Assembly (NCBI GenBank): GCA_027489535.1
Contig: JAIXZO010000021.1
Location: forward strand, 1-64,000
Length of the DNA stretch: 64,000 nucleotides
Source of the DNA: Hyphomicrobiales bacterium
GTDB lineage: Bacteria > Pseudomonadota > Alphaproteobacteria > Rhizobiales > Beijerinckiaceae
Reading direction: 5' to 3'
The position numbers and the translations under genes are program-made. The notes under the pieces were generated by a model. That model searched no databases, was not told where the DNA came from, and was given only the letters and a program-made list of their open reading frames with translations. Within the stretch, counting starts at the first letter, position 1, and every line of letters begins with the position of its first letter. Positions 44,369-53,543 of the stretch are shown here, in pieces.

Positions 44369-45727
44369 ATGGCGACCTTCGACAATCCCTTCGACCCGCG
44401 TTTGCGCCTTCGCAGCCGCGGCTGCTCCTGCGGCGCGCATGCATCGCAATCCGACCACGACGCGTCGGTCTCGGGCGGCGAGGAGCAAGCGCGCAGGGTG
44501 GTCGAAGGCGCGGTCGTCCGCGCGCTCTTCCCCGAAGACGCGACCCGCCGCGCCTTTCTGAAAGCCGTCGGCGTGCCGGCCGCGATGGCGGCGATCTCGC
44601 AGTTCTTCCCGCTTGTCACGGCCACGGAGGCTTTCGCCCAGACGGGCAAGCCGGAAAAGACCGATCTCAAGGTCGGCTTCATCCCGATCACCTGCGCCAC
44701 GCCCATCATCATGGGCGCGCCGATGGGGTTCTATTCCAAGCAGGGTCTCAACGTCGAAGTGGTCAAGACCGCCGGTTGGGCGGTGATCCGCGACAAGACG
44801 ATGAACAAGGAATACGACGCCGCGCACATGCTCTCGCCCATGCCGCTGGCGATCTCGCTCGGCCTCGGCGCGAACCCGCAGCCCTACACGCTTTCCGCCA
44901 TCGAGAACGTCAACGGCCAAGCGATCACGCTGGCGATGAAGCACAAGGACAAGCGCAATCCGAAGGATTGGAAGGGCTTCAAGCTCGCCGTGCCCTTCGA
45001 CTATTCGATGCACAATTACCTGCTGCGCTACTATCTCGCGGAAGCCGGGCTCGATCCCGATACGGACGTGCAGATCCGCTCCGTGCCGCCGCCGGAAATG
45101 GTCGCCAATCTCCGCGCCGACAATATCGACGGTTTCCTCGCGCCCGATCCGGTCAATCAGCGCGCGGTGTATGACGGCGTGGGCTTCATCCACATTCTCT
45201 CGAAGGAATTGTGGGACGGGCATCCCTGCTGCGCCTTCGCCGCCTCGCGCGAATTCGTGACCACGATGCCGAACACCTATGCGGCTCTGCTGCGCGCCAT
45301 CATGGAAGCCACCGCGTTCGCGCGGAAGGCAGAGAACCGCAAGCAGATCGCCGAGGCCATCGCGCCCGCGAACTACCTCAACCAACCTCTGACCGTGGTG
45401 GAACAGGTGCTGACCGGCACCTTCGCCGACGGACTCGGCAACATCGTCCGGCAACCCGACCGCATCGACTTCGACCCCTTCCCCTGGGAGTCCTTCGCCG
45501 TGTGGATCCTCACGCAGATGAAGCGTTGGGGTCAGCTGAAGGGCGACGTGGATTATCAGGCGGTCGCCAAGCAGGTGTTCCTCGCCACCGACGCGGCAAA
45601 GCTGATGAAGGACGCGGGCCTGACGCCTCCGACGGCCACCACCAAGAGCTTCTCGGTGATGGGCAAGCCGTTCGATCCGGCCAAGCCCGAGGACTACGTC
45701 AAGAGCTTCGCGATCAAGAGGATCTGA
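44369..45727 (+). CDS. cynA: cyanate ABC transporter, Tat-exported substrate-binding protein
   Basis: 452 residues of the NrtA/CmpA/CynA family. A Tat motif TRRAFLKAVG lies near residues 59-68, followed by a hydrophobic core ending ATEAFAQ. It is preceded by about 58 residues holding RGCSCGAHASQSDH, a Cys/His cluster common in this subgroup. The mature part begins DLKVGFIPITCATPIIMGAP and has FDYSMHNYLLRYYL. Folded export by Tat would allow a bound cofactor or metal. Assignment to cyanate rests on the cyanase gene three steps downstream; nitrate or bicarbonate are the alternatives on sequence alone. Confidence 0.85.
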   Translation: MATFDNPFDPRLRLRSRGCSCGAHASQSDHDASVSGGEEQARRVVEGAVVRALFPEDATRRAFLKAVGVPAAMAAISQFFPLVTATEAFAQTGKPEKTDLKVGFIPITCATPIIMGAPMGFYSKQGLNVEVVKTAGWAVIRDKTMNKEYDAAHMLSPMPLAISLGLGANPQPYTLSAIENVNGQAITLAMKHKDKRNPKDWKGFKLAVPFDYSMHNYLLRYYLAEAGLDPDTDVQIRSVPPPEMVANLRADNIDGFLAPDPVNQRAVYDGVGFIHILSKELWDGHPCCAFAASREFVTTMPNTYAALLRAIMEATAFARKAENRKQIAEAIAPANYLNQPLTVVEQVLTGTFADGLGNIVRQPDRIDFDPFPWESFAVWILTQMKRWGQLKGDVDYQAVAKQVFLATDAAKLMKDAGLTPPTATTKSFSVMGKPFDPAKPEDYVKSFAIKRI

Positions 45728-45732
45728 GCGTC

Positions 45733-46575
45733 ATGCGTCTTTCCATCGGCGCACGCGCCTCCGTCCTGTCGGCGGTTATCCTCGTCGTCTTCCTCCTCGC
45801 ATGGCACATCGCCGTGCGGGGAACGACGACGGGCGGACCGGCGATGGACCCCGAATATGCCAAGCTGATGGGCCTCACTGCCACGCAGGGCAAATCCGCG
45901 ATGCCGGGCCCGCTCGACGTCGGCGCGAAGCTGATCGAGCATGCCCGCAGGCCGTTCTACGACAACGGCCCCAACGACAAGGGCATCGGCATCCAGCTGG
46001 GCTGGTCGATCCTGCGCGTCGCGGCGGGCTACGGCCTCGCCGTGCTGCTCGCCATTCCGCTCGGCTTCCTGATCGGCATGTCGCCGATGGTGAGCCGCGC
46101 GCTCGACCCGTTCATCCAGATCCTGAAGCCCGTGTCGCCGCTCGCATGGATGCCCTTGGCGCTCTACACGATCAAGGATTCCGGAGCCTCGGCGATCTTC
46201 GTGATCTTCATCTGCTCGGTCTGGCCGATGCTGGTGAACACGGCCTTCGGCGTCGCGAGCGTCCGCAAGGAATGGCTCAACGTCGCGCGCACCTTGGAAG
46301 TCGGCCCCTGGCGGCGCGCCTTCACCGTCATCCTGCCCGCAGCCGCGCCGACCATCCTCACCGGCATGCGGATTTCCATCGGCATCGCCTGGCTCGTGAT
46401 CGTGGCCGCGGAGATGCTCGTGGGCGGCACCGGCATCGGCTACTTCGTCTGGAACGAGTGGAACAACCTTTCGATCACCAACGTGATCACGGCCATCCTC
46501 GTCATCGGGCTCGTGGGCATGCTGCTCGACCAAATGCTGGCCCGCGCGGCGCGCGCCGTCACCTTCCCGGAGTGA
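45733..46575 (+). CDS. cynB: cyanate/nitrate-type ABC transporter permease
   Basis: 280 residues, about six membrane helices. The cytoplasmic EAA loop (EWLNVARTLEVGPWRRAFTV, with Gly at the expected place) contacts the ATPase. The N-terminal anchor is SVLSAVILVVFLLAWHIAV, and the loop holding ATQGKSAMPGPLDVG is periplasmic. It begins five bases after the stop of the binding protein gene. Family members pair as homodimers. Confidence 0.85.
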   Translation: MRLSIGARASVLSAVILVVFLLAWHIAVRGTTTGGPAMDPEYAKLMGLTATQGKSAMPGPLDVGAKLIEHARRPFYDNGPNDKGIGIQLGWSILRVAAGYGLAVLLAIPLGFLIGMSPMVSRALDPFIQILKPVSPLAWMPLALYTIKDSGASAIFVIFICSVWPMLVNTAFGVASVRKEWLNVARTLEVGPWRRAFTVILPAAAPTILTGMRISIGIAWLVIVAAEMLVGGTGIGYFVWNEWNNLSITNVITAILVIGLVGMLLDQMLARAARAVTFPE

Positions 46576-46580
46576 TCGCC

Positions 46581-47462
46581 ATGAACGACAGGTTCATTTC
46601 CTTCGAGGGAATCGCACGCCGCTATCCCGCCCCCGGCGGAGCGCAGACCACGATCTTCGAGGATCTCTGGCTCGGCGTGCCCAAGGGCGAATTCGTCTGC
46701 GTGATCGGCCATTCGGGTTGCGGCAAGACGACCTTGCTCAACATCCTCGCCGGGCTCGACGCGCCGAACGGCGGCGTGGTGCTCGTCGACGGCAAGGAAA
46801 TTTCCGGCCCGAGCCTCGACCGCGCCGTGATCTTCCAAGGCCATGCGCTGCTGCCTTGGCGCACGGTGCTCGGCAACGTCGCCTATGCCGTGTCCTCGCG
46901 CCATCCGAAGAAGTCGAAGGCCGAGGTGGAGGAGCACGCGAAGCGGTTCATCAAGCTGGTCGGGCTCGAAGGCTCGGAGCACAAACGGCCGGCGGAACTC
47001 TCGGGCGGGATGAAGCAACGTGTCGGTATCGCCCGCGCGCTCTCCATCGAGCCGAAAATCCTGCTGATGGACGAGCCCTTCTCGGCGCTCGACGCGCTGA
47101 CGCGCGGCACGCTGCAGGAAGAGGTGCGCCGCATCTGCCGGGAAACCGGCCAAACCGTGTTCATGATCACCCATGACGTGGACGAGGCGATCTATCTCGC
47201 CGACCGCATCGTGCTGATGACGAACGGGCCCGGCGCGATGGTGGCTGAAACCGTCGTCAATCCCCTTCCGGTCGACCGCGAACGCACCGACCTGCACAAG
47301 AACCCGGCCTATTATCCGCTGCGCAACCACCTGATCGACTTCCTCGTGACGCGCAGCCGCACCTTCCGCGACGCCGTGCCGGCGGACCGCGATCCGCGCC
47401 GGCCGCCCGCCGTGACGATCCCGGTTCCGCAACCGGCCGAAAGCCTGCGCACCGTCGCCTGA
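46581..47462 (+). CDS. cynD: cyanate/nitrate-type ABC transporter ATPase
   Basis: 293 residues. Walker A GHSGCGKTTLL, the Q-loop FQGHALLPWR, signature ELSGGMKQRVGIARAL, Walker B ILLMDEPFSALD and the H-loop MITHDVDEAIYL are complete. The single-domain length is that of NrtD/CynD and lacks the fused binding domain of NrtC. It begins five bases after the permease stop. The Pro-rich tail (RRPPAVTIPVPQP) is unconserved. Confidence 0.9.
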   Translation: MNDRFISFEGIARRYPAPGGAQTTIFEDLWLGVPKGEFVCVIGHSGCGKTTLLNILAGLDAPNGGVVLVDGKEISGPSLDRAVIFQGHALLPWRTVLGNVAYAVSSRHPKKSKAEVEEHAKRFIKLVGLEGSEHKRPAELSGGMKQRVGIARALSIEPKILLMDEPFSALDALTRGTLQEEVRRICRETGQTVFMITHDVDEAIYLADRIVLMTNGPGAMVAETVVNPLPVDRERTDLHKNPAYYPLRNHLIDFLVTRSRTFRDAVPADRDPRRPPAVTIPVPQPAESLRTVA

Positions 47463-47493
47463 TCCAAAAAGCATCAACAGAGGACATGCCCCC

Positions 47494-47976
47494 ATGAAGA
47501 GAGCGGACCTGACCGAGAAGATTCTCGACATCAAGCGCGAGAAGGGCTGGACGTGGAAATACATCACGGACGAGATCGGCGGCATGTCGCCGGTGCTCGT
47601 CGTCGGCGCATTGCTGGGCCAGATGAAGCTGGTGAAGCCTCTCGCCGAGAAGGCCGCGACGCTGTTCGGCCTGTCGGAAGTCGAAAAGCGGATGCTCAAC
47701 GAAGTGCCGTATCGGGGCACGCAGATGCCGCCGACCGACCCGCTCATCTACCGTTTCTACGAGATGGTCATGGTCAACGGTCCGGCTTGGAAGGCGCTGA
47801 TCGAAGAAGAGTTCGGCGACGGCATCATGTCGGCCATCGACTTCGACATCACCATCAACCGCCAGCCCAATCCGAGGGGCGACCGCGTCGAGATCAACAT
47901 GTCCGGCAAGTTCCTGCCCTACAAGTATTACCACAACGAGCAGGGCATTCCCGACTACGGCTTCAAAGAGGACTGA
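47494..47976 (+). CDS. cynS: cyanate hydratase (cyanase)
   Basis: 160 residues. Converts cyanate plus bicarbonate into ammonia and two CO2. The N-terminal helix-turn-helix-like domain (KILDIKREKGWTWKYITDEI) and the catalytic domain are both present. Catalytic Arg and Glu lie in LIYRFYEMV and the catalytic Ser in DGIMSAIDFD, matching E. coli Arg96, Glu99 and Ser122. The gene closes the transporter operon, so imported cyanate becomes nitrogen and is detoxified at once. An AGAGGA precedes the start, and a strong terminator follows. Confidence 0.97.
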   Translation: MKRADLTEKILDIKREKGWTWKYITDEIGGMSPVLVVGALLGQMKLVKPLAEKAATLFGLSEVEKRMLNEVPYRGTQMPPTDPLIYRFYEMVMVNGPAWKALIEEEFGDGIMSAIDFDITINRQPNPRGDRVEINMSGKFLPYKYYHNEQGIPDYGFKED

Positions 47977-48013
47977 GCGGGCGCTTGCCGCGCGAGTGCA
48001 TCGAGCGTATTTT

Positions 48014-48040
48014 GGGAGGGCATTGTCCCTCCCATTTTTA
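48014..48040 (+). terminator. intrinsic terminator of the cyanate operon
   Basis: GGGAGGG (48014-48020), a six-base loop CATTGT, CCCTCCC (48027-48033), then ATTTTTA. A perfect seven-pair GC stem followed by a U-run, 38 bases after the cynS stop. Confidence 0.9.
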
Positions 48041-48054
48041 TTCAAGTGCGGTTC

Positions 48055-48849
48055 ATGAATTCTCATTCGATCATTGCCGACGCGGCGGAGCCTTTCCGCT
48101 CGTCTCCGACGGCACGATGGCCCGTCGAATTTCGTCCCTGGTCGGCATGGTGCGGCCACGCCCAATTCGCATTCTGGCTCGTGGAGGCCTTGCGGCCGCG
48201 CAGCATCGTCGAACTCGGCACCCATTTCGGCCTGTCCTACATGGCGTTCTGCCAAGCGGTGAATACGACCGGGATCGATGCCGCATGCACGGCCGTCGAC
48301 ACGTGGGAAGGCGACGCCCATGCCGGCACTTATGACGGGGATGCCGTCCTGAGCGCCCTGAAGGCCGCCCACGATCCCGCTTACGGCCGGTTCTCACGAC
48401 TGATGCGCACGACCTTCGATCAGGCCGCGGCCTCGTTCGCCGACGGCTCGGTGGACCTTCTGCACATCGACGGACTGCACAGCTACGAAGCCGTCCGCCA
48501 TGATTACGAGACATGGCTGCCGAAGATGTCGGACCGCGGCGTCATCCTGTTTCACGACACGGAGGTGCGGGAACGAAACTTCGGCGTCCATCGCCTGTGG
48601 GCGGAGGTGTCGAAGGACCGGCCCTCGTTCAATTTCACCCACTCCTACGGCCTCGGCGTGTTGGGAACGGGCGATGCGCTTCCCCGGACCCTCTCGCCGC
48701 TTTTCGACGCCGCGAAGGACCCGCACGCGGCGGCGGACGTCCGCAACTTCTATTCCGCCCTCGCGGACCGCACCTTCCCGCCGGAGAATCCCGGCCCGTT
48801 GCGCCGCGCGCTGTCGTGGATCGGGCTGCCTCGGCTCGGCCTCCGCTGA
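48055..48849 (+). CDS. class I SAM-dependent methyltransferase, CmcI-like
   Basis: 264 residues from ATG 48055; a GTG at 48046 is also possible and neither has a clear ribosome binding site. The SAM site is RSIVELGTHFGLSYMAFC (E-L-G-T/x-G), VDLLHIDGLHSYEAVRHDYE gives the D-G-x-H-x-Y motif common in Methyltransf_24 proteins, and GGVILFHDTE-like text (RGVILFHDTEVRER) follows. Family members methylate sugars or secondary metabolites. The acceptor is unknown. Gene stands alone between two terminators. Confidence 0.8.
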   Translation: MNSHSIIADAAEPFRSSPTARWPVEFRPWSAWCGHAQFAFWLVEALRPRSIVELGTHFGLSYMAFCQAVNTTGIDAACTAVDTWEGDAHAGTYDGDAVLSALKAAHDPAYGRFSRLMRTTFDQAAASFADGSVDLLHIDGLHSYEAVRHDYETWLPKMSDRGVILFHDTEVRERNFGVHRLWAEVSKDRPSFNFTHSYGLGVLGTGDALPRTLSPLFDAAKDPHAAADVRNFYSALADRTFPPENPGPLRRALSWIGLPRLGLR

Positions 48850-48893
48850 CCGAATGAAACGACGCGACCAGCGCGCGGGAATGGGCTACACGA

Positions 48894-48929
48894 ACGGGCG
48901 CTTTCCCATGGGAGCGCCCGTCCCGTTTT
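48894..48929 (+). terminator. intrinsic terminator after the methyltransferase
   Basis: ACGGGCGCT (48894-48902) and AGCGCCCGT (48913-48921) pair perfectly over nine bases, loop TTCCCATGGG, then CCCGTTTT. It lies 45 bases after the stop and just before the flavoprotein start. Confidence 0.75.
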
Positions 48930-48939
48930 CCGGTGCCTC

Positions 48940-50154
48940 ATGCCGAACACCGTCGCCATCATCGGGTCAGGCCCCGCCGGGCTCATCGCCGCCGAACGCC
49001 TCGCCGCTGCGGGTCACGCGGTCACCGTGTTCGACCGCATGCCGTCCCCCGCGCGCAAGTTCCTGCTCGCGGGCCGGGGCGGGCTCAATCTCACCCATAC
49101 CGAGCCCTATGAGGACTTCGTCGCGCGCTATGCCGAGGCCGCACCGCGCCTGAAACCGATGCTCGACGCCTTCCGCCCCGAGGACATGGTCGACTGGGTC
49201 GAAGGCCTGGACGAGCCGACCTTCGCGGGCTCGAGCGGACGCGTGTTCCCCGAGAGCTTCAAAGCCTCGCCGCTGTTGCGCAAATGGCTCGCCCGCCTCG
49301 ACGCCTCGGGCGTGCGTTTGGCGCTTCGTCGCCGCTGGACAGGCTGGACGGGCGACGGCGCCTTGCGCTTCGACGGTCCCGAGGGCGAGGACATCATCCG
49401 CGCCGACGCGACGGTGCTCGCGCTCGGCGGGGCGAGTTGGCCGCGCATGGGCTCGGACGGCGCCTGGACGTCCATCCTCGTCGAAGCCGGCGTGCGGGTC
49501 TCGCCGCTGCGCCCGTCGAATGTCGGCTTCGAGGTGAACTGGTCGCCGATCATGCGCGAAAAATTCGCGGGCGAGCCGATCAAGCGCGCCTTCTTCACCC
49601 ACAAGCACCGCTCGGTCCGCGGCGAGGCCGTCGTCACGGCGGACGGGCTCGAAGGCGGCGCGATCTACGCGCTTTCCGCGCCCCTGCGCGAGACCCTCGC
49701 GGCAGAGGGCCACGCCGAATTGCTGATCGACCTGCGCCCGGACATGGCGCTCGACCGCATCGCGGAGCGTCTCGCGACGCCGCGCGGCAAGAGTTCGCAA
49801 GCCACGTTCCTGCACCGCGCCGCCGGGCTCTCGCCGGTCGGCATCGCGCTGATGCGCGAAAGCACCGGCGGCCCCCTGCCCGCAAACCCGCGCGCCCTCG
49901 CGACCTTGCTGAAGGCCGTGCCCCTGCGCCTCACCGGCATGCGCCCCATCGACCGAGCCATCTCGACCGCGGGCGGAGTCGCCCTCGAAGAAGTCGACGA
50001 CGGCTTGATGCTGAAAGCCAAGCCCGGCACCTTCGTCGCCGGCGAAATGCTCGATTGGGAGGCCCCGACCGGCGGCTATCTCCTGCAGGCGAGCTTCGCC
50101 ACGGGCATCCGCGCCGCCGAGGGCGTCATGAAGCACCTCGCGGCCGTGCCGTGA
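48940..50154 (+). CDS. HI0933-type flavoprotein (TIGR03862-like)
   Basis: 404 residues. FAD-binding start VAIIGSGPAGLIAAERLAAA then ARKFLLAGRGGLNLTHTE; ALGGASWPRMGSDGAWTS is the family's second signature and TGGYLLQASFATGIRAAEG closes the FAD site. These proteins are presumed oxidoreductases; no reaction is proven. It has a terminator in front and a separate start for polA 85 bases behind. One strand-opposed frame across this gene and polA is open for 1414 codons but is codon-bias shadow. Confidence 0.85.
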   Translation: MPNTVAIIGSGPAGLIAAERLAAAGHAVTVFDRMPSPARKFLLAGRGGLNLTHTEPYEDFVARYAEAAPRLKPMLDAFRPEDMVDWVEGLDEPTFAGSSGRVFPESFKASPLLRKWLARLDASGVRLALRRRWTGWTGDGALRFDGPEGEDIIRADATVLALGGASWPRMGSDGAWTSILVEAGVRVSPLRPSNVGFEVNWSPIMREKFAGEPIKRAFFTHKHRSVRGEAVVTADGLEGGAIYALSAPLRETLAAEGHAELLIDLRPDMALDRIAERLATPRGKSSQATFLHRAAGLSPVGIALMRESTGGPLPANPRALATLLKAVPLRLTGMRPIDRAISTAGGVALEEVDDGLMLKAKPGTFVAGEMLDWEAPTGGYLLQASFATGIRAAEGVMKHLAAVP

Positions 50155-50238
50155 ACGGCGCATATTCCCCGGCCGGTGGAGCCTCCGTGCTCGCCGTGCC
50201 ATGATCTCGGCCCGATTCCGTCCCATCACGCGAGCGAC

Positions 50239-53214
50239 ATGACCGAAACGCTTCGACCCCTCCGCAGCGGCGACCACGTCTTTCTCGTCGACGGCTCGTC
50301 CTACATCTTCCGCGCCTATCACGCGCTGCCGCCGCTGACGCGCAAGTCGGACGGCCTGCCCATCGGCGCGGTCGCGGGCTTCTGCAACATGCTCTGGCGG
50401 CTGATGCGCGACAGCGTGGCCGGCGAGAAGCCGACGCATCTGGCCGTCGTGTTCGACCATTCCGCCACCACCTTCCGCAACGCGCTCTACGACAAGTACA
50501 AGGCGCACCGGCCCGATCCGCCGGACGATCTGCGCCCGCAATTCCGCGTCATCCGCCACGCCGTCCGCGCCTTCGACATCCCCTGCATCGAGCAGGAAGG
50601 CTACGAGGCCGACGACATCATCGCGACCTATGCGCGCCTCGCCTGCGAGGCCGGCGCGACCACCACCATCGTGGCGTCGGACAAGGACCTCATGCAGCTC
50701 GTCGGCCGCGGCGTGACGATGTTCGACCCCATGAAGGACAAGCGCATCGGGCCGGACGAGGTGCTCGAGAAGTTCGGCGTGCCGCCCGACAAGGTGGTGG
50801 ACGTGCAGGCGCTCATCGGCGACCCCGTCGACAACGTGCCCGGCGTCCCCGGCATCGGCGTGAAGACGGCCGCGCAGCTGATCCTCGAATACGGCGACCT
50901 CGAAACGCTTCTGGCGCGCGCCCACGAGATCAAGCAGCCCAAGCGCCGCGAGGCGCTCACCGACAATGCCGAGATCGCGCGCCTGTCCAAAACCCTCGTG
51001 CGCCTCGAAGATGCGGTGCCGCTGACCACGTCCGTCGATGAAATCGGCGTGCACGACCCCGACCCGAAGCGCCTCGTCGCCTTCCTCAAGGCGATGGAAT
51101 TCGGCCAGATCACCCGGCGCGTCTGCGACGCCTACGGGCTGGAGGCGGCCGCCATCGACGCCGATCCGGAACTCGCAGCTCCCGGCGCGGGCACCGGCTT
51201 CCGCGGCGAATCCGACATCGGCAAGCCGCCCTCGGCAAGCGACGCCCCGCTCCCCCACGACCCTACCTCCGGCGATGCGCCCACGCCCTTGCCTCATGAC
51301 GGCGCAACGGCCCCGGCAGCCGCGGCGGAGCGCGTCTTCGCGCAGATCACCGCGGTTCCCGTCGACCGCTCGGCCTATGAGACGGTGCGCACCCTCGACC
51401 GTCTCGACCGCTGGATCGCGACGGCGCGCGAGGCCGGCACCGTCGCCTTCGATACGGAAACGACGTCGCTCGACGCCATGCGCGCCGAACTCGTCGGCTT
51501 CTCCTTCGCCGTCGCGCCCAATCTCGCCTGCTATGTCCCGGTCGGCCATGTCGGCGAGGGCGGCAACGATCTGTTCGGCGGCGGCGCGCTCGTCGAAGGG
51601 CAGATCCCGCTGCGCGACGTGCTCGCCCGGCTGAAGCCGCTGCTCGAAGACCCGACCGTCCTCAAGGTCGGCCAGAACGTCAAATACGACCGGCTCGTGC
51701 TGGAGCGCCACGGCATCTGCGTGATGCCGTTCGACGACACGATGCTGATGTCCTCGGTGCTCGACACCGGCCGCAACGGCCACGGCATGGACGAGTTGTC
51801 CGAGAAATGGCTCGGCCACAAGACGATCCAGTTCGGCGACGTGGCCGGCACGGGCCGCAGTTTCGTGGGCTTCGCCCGCGTCTCGATCGAAAGGGCGTCG
51901 GAATACGCCGCCGAAGACGCCGACGTGACCCTCCGGCTCTGGTCCGTCCTCAAGCCGCGCTTGGCCGCCGAGAAGCTGACCACGGTCTACGAGACCTTGG
52001 AGCGCCCGCTCGCACCCGTGCTCTCGCGTATGGAGCGGCGCGGCATCGCCATCGACCGGCAATTGTTGTCGCGTCTGTCCGGCGAGTTCGCGCAATCCAT
52101 GGCGCGGCTGGAAGCCGAGATCCACATCCTTGCGGGCCAGTCCTTCAATCTCGGTTCTCCCAAGCAGCTGGGCGACATCCTGTTCGGCAAGATGGGCCTG
52201 CCCGGCGGCAAGAAGACCGCCACCGGCGCATGGGCGACGGGCGCGCAGGCGCTCGAGGAATTGGCCGATCAGGGCCACGAACTCCCGCGCCGCATTCTCG
52301 AATGGCGTCAGCTCGCGAAGCTGAAATCCACCTATACGGACGCGCTGCCCACCTTCGTGCATCCCGAAACGCAGCGCGTGCACACCTGCTTCTCGATGGC
52401 GGCGACCACCACGGGGCGGCTGTCCTCGTCCGAGCCCAACATCCAGAACATCCCCGTGCGCACCGAGGAAGGCCGCCGCATCCGCCAAGCCTTCATCGCC
52501 ACGCCGGGACACAAGCTGGTCTCCGCGGACTATTCGCAGATCGAGCTGCGCGTGCTCGCCCACATGGCGGAAATCCCGCAACTCCGCCGCGCCTTCGCGG
52601 ACGGCATCGACATCCACGCCATGACGGCCTCGGAGATGTTCGGCGTCCCCGTCGAGGGCATGGACCCGATGGTGCGCCGCCGCGCCAAGGCGATCAATTT
52701 CGGCATCATCTACGGCATCTCGGCCTTCGGCTTGGCCAACCAGCTCGGCATCGGCCGCGAGGAGGCCGGCGCCTATATCCGCAAATATTTCGAGCGCTTC
52801 CCCGGAATCCGCGACTACATGGAAGACACCAAGCGCTTCGCCCGGCAGAACGGCTTCGTCGCCACCGTGTTCGGCCGCAAGGCGCATTACCCGCAGATCA
52901 ACTCGAAGAACCCGGCCGAACGCGCCTTCATGGAGCGCGCCGCCATCAACGCGCCCATCCAAGGCTCCGCCGCCGACATCATCCGCCGCGCGATGGTGCG
53001 CATGGAAGACGCGCTGGACGAAGCGAAGCTCTCCGCCCGCATGCTGCTGCAGGTGCACGACGAACTGATTTTCGAAGTGCCCGAAGGCGAGGTCGAAGCC
53101 ACCATCCCCCTCGTCCGCCGCATCATGGTCGACGCCCCCCACCCGGCCGTGCGCCTCTCCGTCCCGTTGCAGGTCGACGCGAGAGCGGCGGCGAACTGGG
53201 ACGAGGCGCACTGA
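50239..53214 (+). CDS. polA: DNA polymerase I
   Basis: 991 residues from ATG 50239; the frame extends 21 codons further with no ribosome binding site. The 5' nuclease domain covers about 1-300 (FLVDGSSYIFRAYHALPP, then GYEADDIIATYA). A linker rich in Ser, Pro and Asp follows. A 3' exonuclease with D-x-E in TVAFDTETTSLDA covers about 380-580. Polymerase motifs are A DYSQIELRVLAHMAE, B RRRAKAINFGIIYGIS and C LLQVHDELIFEVP. All three active sites are intact, so proofreading and nick translation are kept. Repair and Okazaki maturation are the known roles. Confidence 0.97.
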   Translation: MTETLRPLRSGDHVFLVDGSSYIFRAYHALPPLTRKSDGLPIGAVAGFCNMLWRLMRDSVAGEKPTHLAVVFDHSATTFRNALYDKYKAHRPDPPDDLRPQFRVIRHAVRAFDIPCIEQEGYEADDIIATYARLACEAGATTTIVASDKDLMQLVGRGVTMFDPMKDKRIGPDEVLEKFGVPPDKVVDVQALIGDPVDNVPGVPGIGVKTAAQLILEYGDLETLLARAHEIKQPKRREALTDNAEIARLSKTLVRLEDAVPLTTSVDEIGVHDPDPKRLVAFLKAMEFGQITRRVCDAYGLEAAAIDADPELAAPGAGTGFRGESDIGKPPSASDAPLPHDPTSGDAPTPLPHDGATAPAAAAERVFAQITAVPVDRSAYETVRTLDRLDRWIATAREAGTVAFDTETTSLDAMRAELVGFSFAVAPNLACYVPVGHVGEGGNDLFGGGALVEGQIPLRDVLARLKPLLEDPTVLKVGQNVKYDRLVLERHGICVMPFDDTMLMSSVLDTGRNGHGMDELSEKWLGHKTIQFGDVAGTGRSFVGFARVSIERASEYAAEDADVTLRLWSVLKPRLAAEKLTTVYETLERPLAPVLSRMERRGIAIDRQLLSRLSGEFAQSMARLEAEIHILAGQSFNLGSPKQLGDILFGKMGLPGGKKTATGAWATGAQALEELADQGHELPRRILEWRQLAKLKSTYTDALPTFVHPETQRVHTCFSMAATTTGRLSSSEPNIQNIPVRTEEGRRIRQAFIATPGHKLVSADYSQIELRVLAHMAEIPQLRRAFADGIDIHAMTASEMFGVPVEGMDPMVRRRAKAINFGIIYGISAFGLANQLGIGREEAGAYIRKYFERFPGIRDYMEDTKRFARQNGFVATVFGRKAHYPQINSKNPAERAFMERAAINAPIQGSAADIIRRAMVRMEDALDEAKLSARMLLQVHDELIFEVPEGEVEATIPLVRRIMVDAPHPAVRLSVPLQVDARAAANWDEAH

Positions 53215-53224
53215 GAGTCCTCGC

Positions 53225-53348
53225 CGTCATTGCGAGGAGCGCAGCGACGCTGCAATCCAGAACCGCGCCTCGACGGTCGGACATGACGCCCGTCGAGGCA
53301 AATCGCGGGGCATCAACTGGATTGCTTCGCTTGCGCTCGCAATGACGG
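53225..53348. repeat. imperfect inverted repeat, Rhizobiales REP-like
   Basis: CGTCATTGCGAGGAGCGCAG at 53225 onward mirrors the right arm CTGGATTGC...GCAATGACGG ending at 53348; each arm is about 32-36 bases with some mismatches. This CATTGCGAGG...GCAATGACG format is a dispersed intergenic repeat of many Rhizobiales. It follows polA by ten bases and could end its transcript. Confidence 0.7.
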
Positions 53349-53370
53349 AACCGAATTCCAGCCCGCCCGT

Positions 53371-53465
53371 GTCATCCCGGGGCGCGAAGCGAACCCGGGA
53401 CCCAGACTTGCGGGCGTCGCGGAACGAGACTGGGTCCCGGGTCGGCTTACGCCGCCCGGGATGAC
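53371..53465. repeat. second imperfect inverted repeat
   Basis: GTCATCCCGG (53371-53380) mirrors CCGGGATGAC (53456-53465), and ACCCGGGACCCAG (about 53393-53405) mirrors CTGGGTCCCGGGT (about 53430-53442). The GC-rich core would form a long hairpin. Likely another dispersed intergenic element. Confidence 0.65.
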
Positions 53466-53500
53466 AACGGTTGTGAAGGCCACGACAGACCACTGCCCAT

Positions 53501-53535
53501 TGCCGACTGCCGACTGCCGACTGCCGACTGCCGAC
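53501..53535. repeat. five tandem copies of TGCCGAC
   Basis: Seven-base unit TGCCGAC repeated exactly five times, nine bases before the aminotransferase stop codon. Possible length-variable locus outside coding sequence; a near-copy (TGCCCAT) precedes it. Confidence 0.8.
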
Positions 53536-53543
53536 CAAATTCC

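Noticed and set aside
48967-53211. A 1414-codon open frame antisense to the flavoprotein and polA genes
   Set aside because: It is a by-product of GC-rich codon bias; it has low-complexity text and no domains, while both genes on the other strand have complete motifs.
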